Source of the DNA: Xestospongia bergquistia
Taxonomy: Eukaryota > Porifera > Demospongiae > Haplosclerida > Petrosiidae
DNA length: 64,000 nucleotides
Direction: 5' to 3'
NCBI GenBank assembly: GCA_963965975.1
Contig: OZ014414.1
Span: forward strand, 6,113,501-6,177,500
Part shown: positions 1-11,916 of the stretch, in pieces
How the letters are laid out: each line of letters begins with the position of its first letter
How positions within the stretch are numbered: the stretch's first letter is position 1
The notes under the pieces: generated by a model
The model's input: the letters and a program-made list of their open reading frames with translations, nothing else
Databases searched by the model: none
Told to the model about the DNA's origin: nothing
Program-made: the position numbers and the translations under genes

Positions 1-404
1 CATATATATGTGTGTGTGTGTTCCTTTTTTATCATTTATTATAAATGAGCTTAAAAGTCAATGTTAAAAAAATTCAATTAATAATAAAAAACAATATATT
101 TTAATAATAAATAATATATGTCAGCCTTTTACATACTATTTGTTTGTCTATAGTACCGTGGAAATCCAATTGAATTATCTCATTAATCTAATTAATTATC
201 ATATTAGTGTATCATGCTACTTTCCATTTACCTTTTTATAACATTCTCTTGTTTGTTTGATCATAAACCTCTAACTTTGACAATGCACATATGAAATGTG
301 TGGAGTCATGACAACCAGATGAATTAGTACTGAGCTATGATACCTGCAAAAATATTATATCTTGTGTCTACACTCTGTGTTCTCACCTGTACACCTATTT
401 GAAA
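1..404. other. AT-rich stretch, no gene seen
   Basis: No coding exon is supported here. Bases 120-170 resemble the intron end before the exon at 16.12 kb (both have a CAGCCTTTT-like stretch followed by a TATAG acceptor), but the sequence after the acceptor hits a stop within a few codons. It may be a dead exon relic. Confidence 0.3.
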
Positions 405-1370
405 TATATATAGGTTATACTATAGCCGTGTGTTGCTTCTAAGTTTTTTTAAAATAATTATTGAACACAACAAATAATTTTACTAGCAAATTTGGCCTTC
501 GCACAGACTAGTTACGTGTTACATATACTAGTTACATTTTTTGCAGAAATAATGTCGAGTAGCATTTTCCTTATAAATAAAAAGGAAACAAATAGGCCTT
601 ACAATATTTGGAACCTCCTACTTCTGTATAAACAAAAGTCCATTTTTTATGAGTTATTGCAGTTCAAGAAAAGGAATAATTGGACTACATGATAAAATCC
701 CTACATGTATAGGGAACTGTACCATGTGCGTCTGATTAAGGCTCAAAATATTTTAAATCCTTATTCAAGCGTTCATTACTTTTGCAACAGCATAGCTAAA
801 TAAGCTATAATAGGTTATTAATAATGAGTATAGTATTATCCATGGTATATATAGAGTAGCACTGAATAATACACATATATGAGAGACGTTATTAGTGCAA
901 AATTTAACTTTGTTGTGTTACTCCCATGTCAAACAAACTTCAGCCACTGGCATTATAATATTGTGTGATAATGACTTCCTATTAAACAACAACTGTGGCT
1001 AATCCATTTTTTAATCAATCACATTGTTAATGGACCTGTTACATAGGGACATTCAATGTTGCATATTATTTAGCTAGCTGTTTCTATACTGGTATTTTTC
1101 TCTTGGTAAAAAATTTTTCCATTTCTGTAGAAGATAAGTCAGAACATGGCAGTGTGACACAGACTGGTCATCATCAGGTAAATGTGTCTGGAGTTACTGC
1201 TGGAGGTGATGTAACAATTCAACTGACCATGGGTGGACAAAGTATGTTAAAGTATTATTATACCAGACACACTTCATATATCTTGTGTACTCTTAAGATT
1301 GTTTTGAGATAAGTCTTGACTACTTATGTCATGGGTTCTTTATAGGTATTGAGTAATATTCAGCCCTTCC
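405..1370. repeat. Segmental duplication B, copy 1 (partner 33115-34110)
   Basis: This block aligns by eye along its length, in the same orientation, with 33.1-34.1 kb. Shared landmarks are the GTGTTGCTTCTAAG stretch, the intron before the glycine-rich exon, the exon itself and the sequence after it. The copies carry many substitutions and small indels, so the duplication is not recent. It carries one exon of the TIR/Death module family. Confidence 0.7.
1131..1241 (+). CDS. Glycine-rich linker exon (GVTAGGDV type), copy 1
   Basis: Candidate internal coding exon of 111 nt, between a pyrimidine-rich TTTCTGTAG acceptor and a GTATGT donor, with phase 1 at both ends. It encodes about 37 residues around the motif GVTAGGDVTIQL, after an acidic start (EDK) and a Gln/His stretch. 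Two related exons lie at 33855 and 36128, each upstream of a Death-domain exon, so it probably links domains of a TIR/Death protein. No Death exon is seen in the next 4 kb here, so this copy may be orphaned. The motif resembles no enzyme domain I know. It could be a short self-assembly motif or a plain linker. Confidence 0.55.
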
Positions 1371-3325
1371 ATAAAAAATTATTGTTAAACAAGCAGTCAT
1401 TTGTTACAGGATAGCAGGATATTTTTTTGACTCTACATGTTTAATAAAGCATGGAGTGATGCAAGGATTTTACTCTTTTCTTAATTATTGCCAGTACATT
1501 TTAATAGTGTTGTACTGTAATCCAAGAAGGTGTCTTTGGTCCATTATTCCTATCAACTCTATATTTATGAATATAAAAATCAAACATGCCATTAAAATAA
1601 TTTAAGGACATTATAATCTTATAGAGTCTAAGCGGACTCGATAATCATTTTATATTCACAAATATTTTCCTTTTTATAGATAATAATAAAAACTAGAATT
1701 TACTCCAGTCAGAGAAGCACTTTGGGATTATAGGTGACTTTACTGTATGAAGTCACCACTACTTCCTGTAGTAATTTTGAGACTCCCTGGCAACTTCATC
1801 TATGACAGATAAAATTTTAAAAAAATTACGTATTTGCATAAGTGGCTTACTTTGCTAGAAACATTGTTTTTAATTGATTTGATATGAAAAATAAAATTGT
1901 ATTATTTCTAAAATTAAGAATTAATATGGTAGCATAATAGAAGTCATGCAGAAGCTATAAGATTCATAGATGTATGGAGAAAAAGAGCAGTCTACTGGAT
2001 AGTTTTAAGGTCCATTTTGCTAAGCTGTTATTGTAAAGACAACTTCAAGACATTTTTTAAAAATGACATTTTCTTTGTGAAGTTTTTCAAAGTTTCAACA
2101 ACTATTATCATATTTCAGTAACAATGGCAGTAATCACTATCTTAAAGATATTCTTAGAAAAATGTAAATTTGTTTTAACAGCTGTCTCTTTGATTCAATA
2201 ACTCAAGACTGCTATTTTCAGTAAAGTCAAGGTCATTGATATGATGTTGTAGTTAAAGAATTGTAGAAAAATAATACAAGATAAAAAATGAAGCTAAATG
2301 CAAACACGACCATACTGACACATTAAGGCAGTGTAAAACTATATTTAAAATCAATTCACTTAGATCAATCTGTTTAACTAGTCATATGAAATATATTATA
2401 GTCACTTGTACATAAACAGAATAAATGAAATTAATTCAACCACACATATTTATATGTATGTTTGATTTTTTTGTGTTAGAGTATTGAAGGTGATTAAATA
2501 AATATATTGATGTAGTTTGTAAGCAATATATGTAGACTGGATTAGATACATAAGAACTGAAAAAAAGATTGTAAACTACAATGGACAGGATTAATAACTA
2601 TTAACAATATAAGATAAAATATACTTCAAGAAATATTGGAAGACATTTGCTTTGATCAGTCACTGTTAGCATTCAAACATAGTGTCCGAATTGACGTCCG
2701 AAAAATGATTTATTACTCTATATCTAACAAAAATCAAAACAGGAAGTAGTCAATGCAATTGCAAAAGATCATCTATTTTGTGGTGCTTATTTAAAGGGAG
2801 ATGACAGCAATTATGTCATTATTGAGATCAACTGTATTCAGTGTCACATATGATCTATATGGATTCATTTGTCATGTACTGCAAGTCTGCAACAAAACAT
2901 ATATGACAATTATACATATCACTTTCATAATCAAGAAACACTTATGAACTATAATTAATAAATATAACATATTAACATTTGGTTACCACTATAGTAGTTG
3001 TAATTAGTTCATGTATGATAGGCAGATTGTTACATATTGTATTTTATAAAGTTTACGTATGTTAATATATGAGTATTAATAATATTGAAAACAAATGTTA
3101 ATAAAAATACGCATACCTACACAACTGGAGTCAATTCAGTATTGAGTACCCTCAGAAATGTTTCTTTGTGTTCTAAGTAAACACGTGTAGGATAAGTGGA
3201 TAGACCGATTATTAATAATAATTTAACGCTAATTGATTAATAAAATGAACCTATGACGTAATTCGTTGTTAGTTTTGATGGGCGGGATTTACCGCCAAAC
3301 ATAAATCAGCTGGCATTGAAAGGAG
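1371..3325. other. Long AT-rich intergenic stretch
   Basis: I find no convincing exon, repeat array or RNA gene here. All frames are closed by frequent stops. The last 100 bases, just before the CFAP298 relic, are richer in G and C and may be a remnant of its promoter, but I recognise no defined site. Confidence 0.4.
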
Positions 3326-5570
3326 ATGGTGAAGCTATGCATAAAAAAGGTGAAGAGAGTCAGTTTCTCTTCGAGACAACGGTAGAAATACCGAAAGAGG
3401 AGCTCATTATTCAGCTAGTAACGCTGTCTAATGGAAGACAGAAAGTAGAAAGGTTATTCTAAGGTAAGAATTTGGATATAGCCACTTACAGTCTAAAATA
3501 TATATACATAATAGAACATCATCTGAGAAGAAATTGAGAGCATAACCTAAACATTTTGTCTACAAGTATATCAACTAAACAATGAAGTAGCAATCATTGA
3601 TATATTTAGTGAATGTGTATATTATCTATTTATTTTTTATATATATATATCTCTTATTGATAATTCATTTACACAGAGATGGAGTTGTTATCTGAACATG
3701 GTGTTTTACTACCACTTCTAAACATGCATGGATTGACAAGTGATCAAATCAAACACCTCAAACTCAAAGATGAACATGTTGAGACATGTGGTAGAGTCTT
3801 TGAAGCTCCTGATCCAGTTGGACATAGGAATACAAAGGTAGAACAGTAAACTTTGTACCTTTTGAGTACTTTAGTTGATAATACAATATGTACATGTATG
3901 TTGCATGTATAAAGTATTATTTATAATATTTATTAGAGGGGCATGAGGAAGGTGAGAAAAGGCTTGTTTTGTTCCAAGTAATTTTAAAATGTAGGTCATT
4001 GTGATAGCAAGCATTAATTGATGCTTTGACAACATACTTTCTCTGTTAGTACTTGTAGATTAGTATTGTTTTAACAGAATACCTACATGTAGTATATTGC
4101 ATCATACAATGCTTCACAGTAGACTCTTTATAGACCTGTATTTTAAGTATATTATATGGACTTAAATGTATATGTATTAGGTTATTATAACTATTATTTT
4201 GATTATCAGGTATTATAGTTAATGATCTATTACTTATTTTAGTTCCTATTGATAAGATGAAGGAGGTTTAACAAGAAATGGTATCTAAGTTAAAGCTGCC
4301 AATATCTAAGGTATTAATATATGGTAATGTCAAAGACATATGTATTGTAAACTACCATGGTTAATATTCATTTGTTATTATATCATTAAGTATCAGGATG
4401 TTACATGACATAAATGATTTCTCAGCTATGGCTTGTAAATTTGTTTAGTAAGATGATTTTGTTTGGTAAGGAACAATGAAAATACTTTTAAAGCATTATG
4501 TATATTTAGTATTACCCACTTTCTCAATAAATCTTATTTTAGTAAAAGTATTCTTTTCTCTGTCTCTCTCACTGTCTCTGTCTGTAACTCTCTCTCTTAC
4601 TATCTCTTAGACATTAGTAATTGGTAAGGTTTGGAGAAATTGAGAAGAGCTATTATTATTGTATGTTCAATGAACGTACCACCTTATGATCCTGTATGAT
4701 TAGAATTTAAAGGAAAAGAAGACCTCAGTAGTACACAAGTAAAGAGTTAATGTCTCTAGTTTGTAGATGTAATATAATAAAACATCAACAAACATAATGA
4801 CTATAACATTATCTATTGACACTAACTTGACCTTTGAAGGTGAGGAAAACTGTAGTGCATTATACTCATGTAACTGACCACTAAGTGGTAAATGGTTGTC
4901 CATTATGTGGAACAATGATGTTCAAAGTCTGCTCCTTAATGCTAATTATAATATTAATATTATTTTTTGAGTTACAGACATCATTGGCTGTGTTGGAAGA
5001 ATCTGCAACTCAGCTATGGTGGGCAGGTAAAGAAATGATTTGAGGCTAAATCTCTATGTTTTTATCAACAAATATGAAAAAGACGGCTGCTAAACTTAAT
5101 TTGGCAATAATGGGACTGGCTCACTACTGGCTGTAGATCATATAATAATGTATTATTTTTTTCAGGTTTTGAGTTAGGTTCTTGTATCAGAACAGCTTAT
5201 ATTATAATGCTTATCGATATCACTCCCACAATCATCGGAACATTTTCACACAACTGGCACATCATTACACTGAATATGCCATTTAATTCAGTTTATCACT
5301 GAACACACCTCAATTAATGACATGTATGTTTTATAACAGACCTCTTATAATTAATTGTAGTAAAAACAAAAAAAATGTAGCTTATTGTAATGACAGTCTA
5401 TTATATGTACATGTAATCTAGAAATGTACATTTTAGATATAAAGATAATTATTCTACTGACAAAATACTTTATTTTCTAGGAAGGTCAATTAAGAAGAGA
5501 ACATGTTTTCTCTAAATAAGAAAAGAAGCACATGATGACTTTTGTATATCTCAAACAAGAAGGAATAGAG
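3326..5570 (+). pseudogene. CFAP298: CFAP298 (C21orf59/Kurly) pseudogene with introns
   Basis: Six exon relics run in the order of the cilia and flagella associated protein 298: about 3326-3463, 3677-3837, 4243-4310, around 4611-4738, 4978-5026 and 5481-5570. Recognisable peptides are ESQFLFETTVEIPKEEL, EHGVLLPLLNMHGL, QIKHLKLKDE, VPPYDPV followed by KGKEDLSSTQ, and ATQLWWAGKE. In animals this protein is needed for assembly of ciliary dynein arms. The copy is dead: the frame slips after the first four codons, exon 3 has a TAA, exon 4 has a TGA where the family has Arg (a CGA to TGA change), and exon 6 has a TAA. Introns with GT...AG ends are kept, so it arose by DNA duplication or decay in place, not by retroposition. 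The last exon runs into the segmental duplication at 5.55 kb. Assignment is from memory of the family. Confidence 0.82.
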
Positions 5571-6690
5571 GTCAGCCATATTATAGTAAATACAATATTA
5601 TATATTTTAGTAATGTGTACACTGTACAGTCATTTAAATAACATTATATTGACAAATATCTTATATTGAGTCAATGTTTCAATGGAACTTCTATAACACT
5701 GTAATACTTGGGATCAAAATGTCTTAATGTGGAAATTTACCTAAATGTTCTAAAAACACACTTGGATTGATAACTCTCTAATATAGCTAGAGATTGGAGA
5801 ATGTACACTTTATTTGTGAGAGTCCTAATAGCCAGCCGTCTAGTGAGATGCTGTGAATAAATCCTGTACATTTGTTTATATGATATCTATTCCAAGTGAT
5901 TTTGAAACATAGTAGATTATAGTTAATACTATTATCTTGTCTATAGTCTTTAGATCTAGAATAGACCCTGTCATTCTGGAATATATAGAAAAGAAGCTCT
6001 TTAAGTCTATTTCTTGTTTTGTCTTAATTTGTCTCTAAAAGTACTAACTATTGCACAATGTACACATAGCTTGAAATGTTCTGCATAAATAAAATGTCTT
6101 TTTAATCCTTTGCTAATATCATTTCATCTTATAATGATATTGTGTAATGAACCACTTCTCTTTGCAATAATGTTTTATTGTCAATTTTGGCTAGTGAAAA
6201 AATATAATGCTTACACTACAGAGCAGCATTCACTTAAGAGAAGCGCTTAATTTAAGATTGTGTCTACAAAAGAGGTTCCACTGTATTTATGTATATTGAA
6301 CAACTTGTATTGTAATGTAACAATCATTTTTACATAGAAACTTGAAGCTAACAATGAAGATGATTATACGAATAGTCACAGTCTCTTAAAAGAGTCTTTT
6401 AAGGTTAAATGATATCAGTTGTAGACTGAAATAAAACAAGTTAGCCTACATACACTATATACGTTCATAGTAAAACACTTAAGACACATTTATTTTACTA
6501 TATGTGTAATGATATATCTAAAATGTTACTAAGTTTACAGCATTTGTTCTAAAAATAATTGCACTATAGGAAAATAAATCTTTTATTAAAATCTACATTT
6601 CTTAGAGTAACAACTCTAATTGTGGTAGTTTTTCTGTGCACACAATCATACAATGAAAACAATGAAAGGGGTAGGAATAAAGTTTAAGTT

Positions 6691-6706
6691 GGGGGGGGGG
6701 GGGGGG
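6691..6706. repeat. Run of 16 G
   Basis: A homopolymer of 16 G inside the segmental duplication. The partner copy near 53.75 kb has only a short GGGAGGG there, so the run expanded in this copy or is an assembly-sensitive tract. Confidence 0.8.
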
Positions 6707-7431
6707 CTGACCTTATATTTAGTTGTGTTATATTATTAAACATCAAATATGACCCAAAAAATTAATTTGTCTGTTGTTAAAGGAAACAAACTATTTAGCT
6801 ATTTCTAATAAGTTTATGTTATCAATACGGTTCTTATGTATATGTAACAGCATGACATGGTTTAGTCATTCTTGGGTCATAGTACTTTGTAGGTGATTTT
6901 TTAGTCGGTATAAGGTTGAAAAAGTGTGTTCCGTTATATTAATACCTTTGTTATAGCAATTAATTTTACAGAAGGTAACAAGTGTGATATATGACCTTAC
7001 AAGATTAAAATAATTATTATAAAAAATAATACCAAACATGGCGTTTGTATTAGGAAGTTCAAACAAAAACAAACAAAGTAGTATTAGGAAGTTCATGTTA
7101 GTTTCTATAGCATCACTTTTTCATTTAAAGTACTAAAATCTTATTAATATATACCAACAAAGTAGCTTCTATAGAAACACACAAACATGGTTCTAGCTAA
7201 AACAAATGGAACATAATCAAAAATTTTCTCAGTAATTATTGCTTAATTATATTCTTTTAATAAATTTTAAGGAATTTTGAAAGTGTTTATTTGCTTTGAG
7301 TTTCCCTTAATTGTCCATTAAGTTTTATTAGTGCTTTCAAAGTTAGATACTACGTTCCTGTGATGTCTCCTCATACAGTATGTAATATATTGCCTTTTAC
7401 TTAACATATTACATGTACGTTATAACTATCT

Positions 7432-7438
7432 CTCTCTT

Positions 7439-7484
<46 letters not shown>
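7432..7484. repeat. CT microsatellite
   Basis: A (CT)n tract with a few interruptions, followed by CCCC and then the start of the ~345-bp unit that is tandemly multiplied at 54.8-56.3 kb. In this copy of the segmental duplication the unit is single. Confidence 0.85.
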
Positions 7485-9116
7485 CCTCACCCATTCAATA
7501 TAGGTATTTCATAACAGTACACAAATCTCAGATCAGATGTTCTTAACAGCTGTCAATGCTACATTGACAAGATAGTCTTATTAGATCAGCTTTTCATCTA
7601 TTTCCAACGTCTTAACATCTCTACCAAATTGTAAATACAATAATCTTTATGTACAAAATTGATGATGATTGGATGAATGGATAAAAAGATAGTCATGTAT
7701 GGAGTATATTATCTATATGTTAAAGTTAGGTGTAAGAATACACACATTAAATTAATCTCTCTCTTCCTCTCTCCTCCATAAATAACTCACAATATTAACT
7801 AGATTATTTTCTCTCTGTCTAGTTTGTTCCTACTCTCTTATTAGAAATAAGAGAAGTGGATCTTTCACTTTAAACTATAAACTAAATTGTTTACAGATAT
7901 TTAACTTGTTCTTCATTCTGCAGCTAATCACAACTAGTCATGGTGAGTCATTGGTTACCATGACAATTATCAAATAATACCACCTATGATATTTGTAGCT
8001 CATGTGATCATTACACTTGTACTAATGTAGATTTGGATTTATTTATTTCCTACATAACATAATCAGATTGGAAATGTATGATGTAATTGTAATGTCTGAT
8101 TAGATCTCTCTCTCTTTAGATTTAATAATCAAGATGAATTCACTATATAAAGCTACAGCTGTAGTATCGTAGGTTAAGGAATAGGTCCCTGAGGAATTGC
8201 AGTACACCTGATGATCACAAAAGCTCTTGTTAGAAGCAGCTCTAATGAGGTAATCATATTTTAATTACATTCTATCTGTTCATTTATTCTCTCTGTTTCA
8301 AGAATTTCAATCATTAAAGTATTGTTAAAGTATTAGGGGTGTGTCTTGATAATGATCATATTTATGTCAGTATGGGATTAATGTCAGGGGATTACTTATT
8401 GGAATTCTTAAGAGAAGCTCAAGATAAATATGTGACTGTCACATGATTAATAAAGTCTCTGATTGTATACTCTTTTAAAAGACATATCCATCAATTAATT
8501 CATTTTTGTTGTCTAATCACTTGTCAATTATAGTCAACCATACCCTGGTAGAATAAACCAAGATTTTATCCAGTTTCTAATAGGAGGAGGAAGATTATAT
8601 AGAACTGTTTAGGAAGATTGTACATTGAATGGAAGGACATATTAATGTATAGATGAATGTTTAGATATTAGGTAGATGAATGGACTGATAAATAGTTCAT
8701 AATGAAAGGATGAATGAATAGATACATTAATAAATACATTGACAATTAGATGGTACCAGTGTTTATTTTTAGATATTAAGGTGAATGAATAAGATAGTGG
8801 ATATACATATACAAATTCATACAGATATGTTGGAAGAGGTATGCTATTGAGCGATCTCATTTTGTATAAATAGTAGACATTGTAGCATCATTTATAGCAC
8901 ATGTAGTTATTATTATAATGGCTCTCTCTCACTCTCTCTCTCCATTCAGGGGTTGATTGATCAAAGTGAGCTCAGTGAAGTATATATCAATAGGAAAGAA
9001 TAGTGCAAGTCATCTCTGGAATAAACATTGATGAAAACTTAGTAGAGGTAATGTACTTAATGACAACACACAGACATACACACAAACATGACTAAGTTAA
9101 TGATACAATTATAGCC

Positions 9117-10150
9117 TAAGACCGCCTTCTGTTTGGATTACTAACATTTCCAGATTATATACTTATCCACAATAAAGTATACATATACCAACTAAGTATC
9201 TATCTATTTATCTATATGATTATAGATAATTCTGTGAATCCAAGTAATCCAAACTAAAGGTGGTCCTAGATTGTAATCTTATATCTTAGGGTGGTGCTAA
9301 TCTAAGACAAACCTGAACAATCCTTATATATGTGACCTGATTTGCAAAAAGGGACCACTTCTGTCAAAATATCTGTGACTTGATTTGTGAAAAATCAACT
9401 GTTAAAAAATATCAAAAACAGTTTTGTATACATACAGTTGTTATATATGCATAACTAATCTATATGTATACCAAACTGTTTTTGGGTATGTTTTAACAGG
9501 TTTTTTTTTCATAAATCCAAGTCACAAATGTTTTGACAGAAGTCGTTCCTTTTTGCAAATCAGGTCACATATGTTAGTTGATACAGAGTAACTGATCTAT
9601 GTATCAGTCCATATACTCTAGTTAATGTAAGCTAATAAATTGAGACTTCAAAGTAGAAATATATATGATTATATTGGATATAGCCATGTTAAGGACTTGT
9701 AGTTTGCAAAGGGCCTCAGGTAACCAACAAAGGCTATATGATTGATCAAACAGAACAGACCTGCATGATAACTGTTGCATTGCCTACAGTTTCATGGGCT
9801 ATATATAATCAGTAAAGACCTATATATAAATATATATATTGTGTATTATGAAGTAGATAAATAGTTTTATCCACAAATGCTGTGAAGTTTGGAAATGATT
9901 TTGAGACACAACTAGTCAGTATACTGTATACACTTATCCACAATAAAGTATACATATACCAACTAAGTAATTAATCTATCTATCTATCTATTTATCTATT
10001 ATGATTATAGATAATTCTGTGAATCCAAGTAATCCGAACTAAAGGTGGTCCTGAATTGTAATCTTATATAATAGGGTGGTGCTAATCTAAGACAAACCTG
10101 TTGAGGACATAAACTTATCCATAAAAAGTATACTATATACCAACTAAGTA
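9117..10150. repeat. Interspersed and tandem repeat block (GGTGGTC family, TCTA tracts)
   Basis: A unit with an ATAAAGTATAC stretch, a TCTA microsatellite and an AACTAAAGGTGGTCCT stretch occurs at about 9170-9300 and again at 9930-10100. The ends CCTTCTGTTTGGATTACT (9127) and its diverged complement near 9246 and 10028 form inverted repeats, so the unit looks like a small MITE. The same end sequence appears at 30.95-31.3 kb, 50.16-50.27 kb, 57.6 kb and 60.3 kb. Confidence 0.6.
9328..9572. mobile_element. 245-bp MITE with long inverted ends
   Basis: The ends ATATGTGACCTGATTTGC and GCAAATCAGGTCACATAT are perfect complements, and the imperfect inverted repeat continues inward for about 65 bases per arm. 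No coding capacity. A related sequence without the element is at about 10631-10651 (CAATCCCTATATGTTAG), an empty site showing insertion into a TAT/ATA-rich target. Confidence 0.75.
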
Positions 10151-10184
10151 ATATATATAATTTTTTTTATATGTATATATACTA

Positions 10185-10412
10185 AAGTATCTAAGTCTGT
10201 TGAAGAGTGCTTGATGTCATTTAGACAGAGCGGGTTAGATCAGAATTGAAGGGCAAAAGAACAGAACTTTCGCTTTGTTGCTGTTACTCCGAGTTTCATG
10301 CGTTATGCGATCATCAGATATCAGACAGCTGTCTGATGATGGCATAACATGTGAAACTCGGAGTAACAGCAACAAAGCGAGAGTTCTGTTCTTTTGTCCT
10401 TCAGGTCTGATC
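10185..10412. mobile_element. Palindromic MITE inserted in a TA tract
   Basis: An inverted repeat with arms of about 65 bases (roughly 10250-10318 and 10335-10402) around GACAGCTGTC. The left arm continues outward to 10185; the right arm is truncated at the (TA)n tract. The missing outer right arm is found in the copy at 60981-61114. The open reading frame across it is a by-product of the palindrome. Confidence 0.7.
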
Positions 10413-10419
10413 TATTATA

Positions 10420-10421
10420 TA

Positions 10422-10495
<74 letters not shown>
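10420..10495. repeat. (TA)n(GA)n microsatellite
   Basis: About 50 bases of TA repeats followed by about 27 bases of GA repeats. Translation gives the artefactual alternating Ile-Tyr peptide seen in one frame. Confidence 0.9.
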
Positions 10496-10498
<3 letters not shown>

Positions 10499-10926
10499 TG
10501 TCTTTAGATTGTAATCTTATATCTTAAGATGATACTAGTCTAAGATAAACCTGTTAAGGATATAGGTAGGCTTCTGATCAACCTTAGCACATTGCCTATG
10601 AACTAAGTATAATTGGGACAAGCATGAACAATCCCTATATGTTAGTTGATACAGAGTAACTGATCTATGTATCAGTCCATATACTCTAGTTAAATGTAAG
10701 CTAATAAAATGAGACATCAAAGTAGAAAGCTATATAATTATATTGAATATAGCCATGTTAAGGACTTGTAGTTTAGTTTGCAAAAGGGCTCAGGTAACCA
10801 ACAAAGGCTATATGATTGATAAAACAGAACAGACCTGCATGATAACTGTTGCATTGCCTACAGTTTCATGGGCTATATATAATCAGTAAAGACCTATATA
10901 TAAATATATATATATATATATATTAT

Positions 10927-10959
<33 letters not shown>

Positions 10960-11425
10960 TGTGCATTAGATAAATAGTCTTATCCACAAATGCTGTGAAG
11001 TTTGGAAATGATTTTGAGACATGACTAGTCAGTATACTGAATTCAGGAGATCACAACTGCTGCTATTACTTTCATTTACATCATATCATTTATATACCTC
11101 ATTTTAAATAAAGCTCCCTTTTGACTAGGACTGTATGAATGCTTGGAAGGCTACAAGTGTCATACAGTAAAATGGATTCAGCTTCAACATCCTACTTTAT
11201 TATATACATCATAAGCTGCTAGTATCAGGTAATGATATTAAGGACAATATGTGCCAGTGTCTTTATTTTTAGTAGGTATATTATACAAAACACAATGAAT
11301 TATACTAAAGTTGTTATAGAAGCACCGTTTTCCCCTAACTCTACCAATTCTTTTCAGAACCTGCAAGAAAAAGAGTAAAACTCACTACAGGAAGTGGTTA
11401 TCAATATTCAATATCTTTAATATAA

Positions 11426-11565
11426 CAAGTATAATGAACCACATGTTAGTATTGCGCACGCGTAATGAATAGTTATGAATGGTAGTGTCAGAAAGTAAAC
11501 GATACGTACAAGTATCGAATATAATTGTCGCTAGTTGATATTGCTCATCACTCGTCTACTCTGAA
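11426..11565 (+). promoter_or_regulatory. Probable promoter and 5' leader of the Death gene
   Basis: The 140 bases between the preceding gene relic and the Death-gene ATG are conserved in the partner copy (61670-61806), including the CpG-bearing GCGCACGCG and the sequence up to the ATG. CpG-rich sequence is rare in this window. I see no clear TATA box. The call rests on position and conservation only. Confidence 0.35.
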
Positions 11566-11916
11566 ATGGCTACTCCTAGTCTCTTAGATCAGCAATGTGA
11601 ACTGAAAGAATTATGTAACCACGCTAGAACTGCTAAATGGTACGAATTGGGGATACAATTAGAGCTAAGTGTTGTGGATCTAGACATCATTCAGAAAGAT
11701 GCTGCTCAATCTGACAAAATAACTGCCATGTACAAATTATGGATTAACAAGAAAGGTCGAGATGCAACTCATCAGAAACTGATCAATGCTTTGAAAAGTG
11801 ATTATGATGGAGAGACATATGTTGGACAGAAATATGAAGAGTGGTTAAAAACAAAGGTTAGCATATTCATGAATCAAGGAAGATCTAGGAAGACTGAAGC
11901 CCCTTCCAGTTACTGA
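11566..11916 (+). CDS. Death-domain protein, first coding exon (copy 1)
   Basis: The ATG at 11566 opens an exon encoding a Death-fold domain at about residues 10-95. The typical pattern is HARTAKWYELG, then the acidic DLD turn, then KITAMYKLWI, and a final KYEEWLKTK helix. Death domains are six-helix adaptors that oligomerise in immune and apoptotic signalling. After Lys97 (base 11856) there is an AAG|GT donor in phase 0 that fits the small exon at 13343. Without splicing the frame stops at 11916 after a basic tail. The partner is 61807-62148 and a more distant relative is at 37320. This copy's downstream linker exon has lost its donor site, so transcripts from here may end early or skip it. 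It could also be a stand-alone Death protein of 116 residues. Confidence 0.8.
   Translation: MATPSLLDQQCELKELCNHARTAKWYELGIQLELSVVDLDIIQKDAAQSDKITAMYKLWINKKGRDATHQKLINALKSDYDGETYVGQKYEEWLKTKVSIFMNQGRSRKTEAPSSY

Larger units (their letters stand above)
8120..11425 (+). pseudogene. Unidentified gene relic, four exon remnants
   Basis: Four exon-like pieces with good splice borders lie in order: 8120-8249, 8950-9047, 11129-11228 and a terminal one at 11358-11425. In best frames they read GIAVHLMITKALVRSSSNE (with a stop just before), ELSEVYINRKE then GINIDENLVE after a frameshift, HTVKWIQLQHPTLLYTS, and PARKRVKLTTGSGYQYS ending at TAA. The same pieces occur at 56.6-58.6 kb and 59.3-61.65 kb with similar damage. 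I do not recognise the protein. The end carries a basic, nuclear-localisation-like PARKRVKL. Stops and frame slips in all copies argue for a pseudogene that was duplicated after it died. The Death gene starts only 140 bases after its end. Confidence 0.45.

Noticed and set aside
4700..4915. 71-codon minus-strand frame
   Set aside because: Overlaps CFAP298 exon 4 relic on the other strand; no domain.
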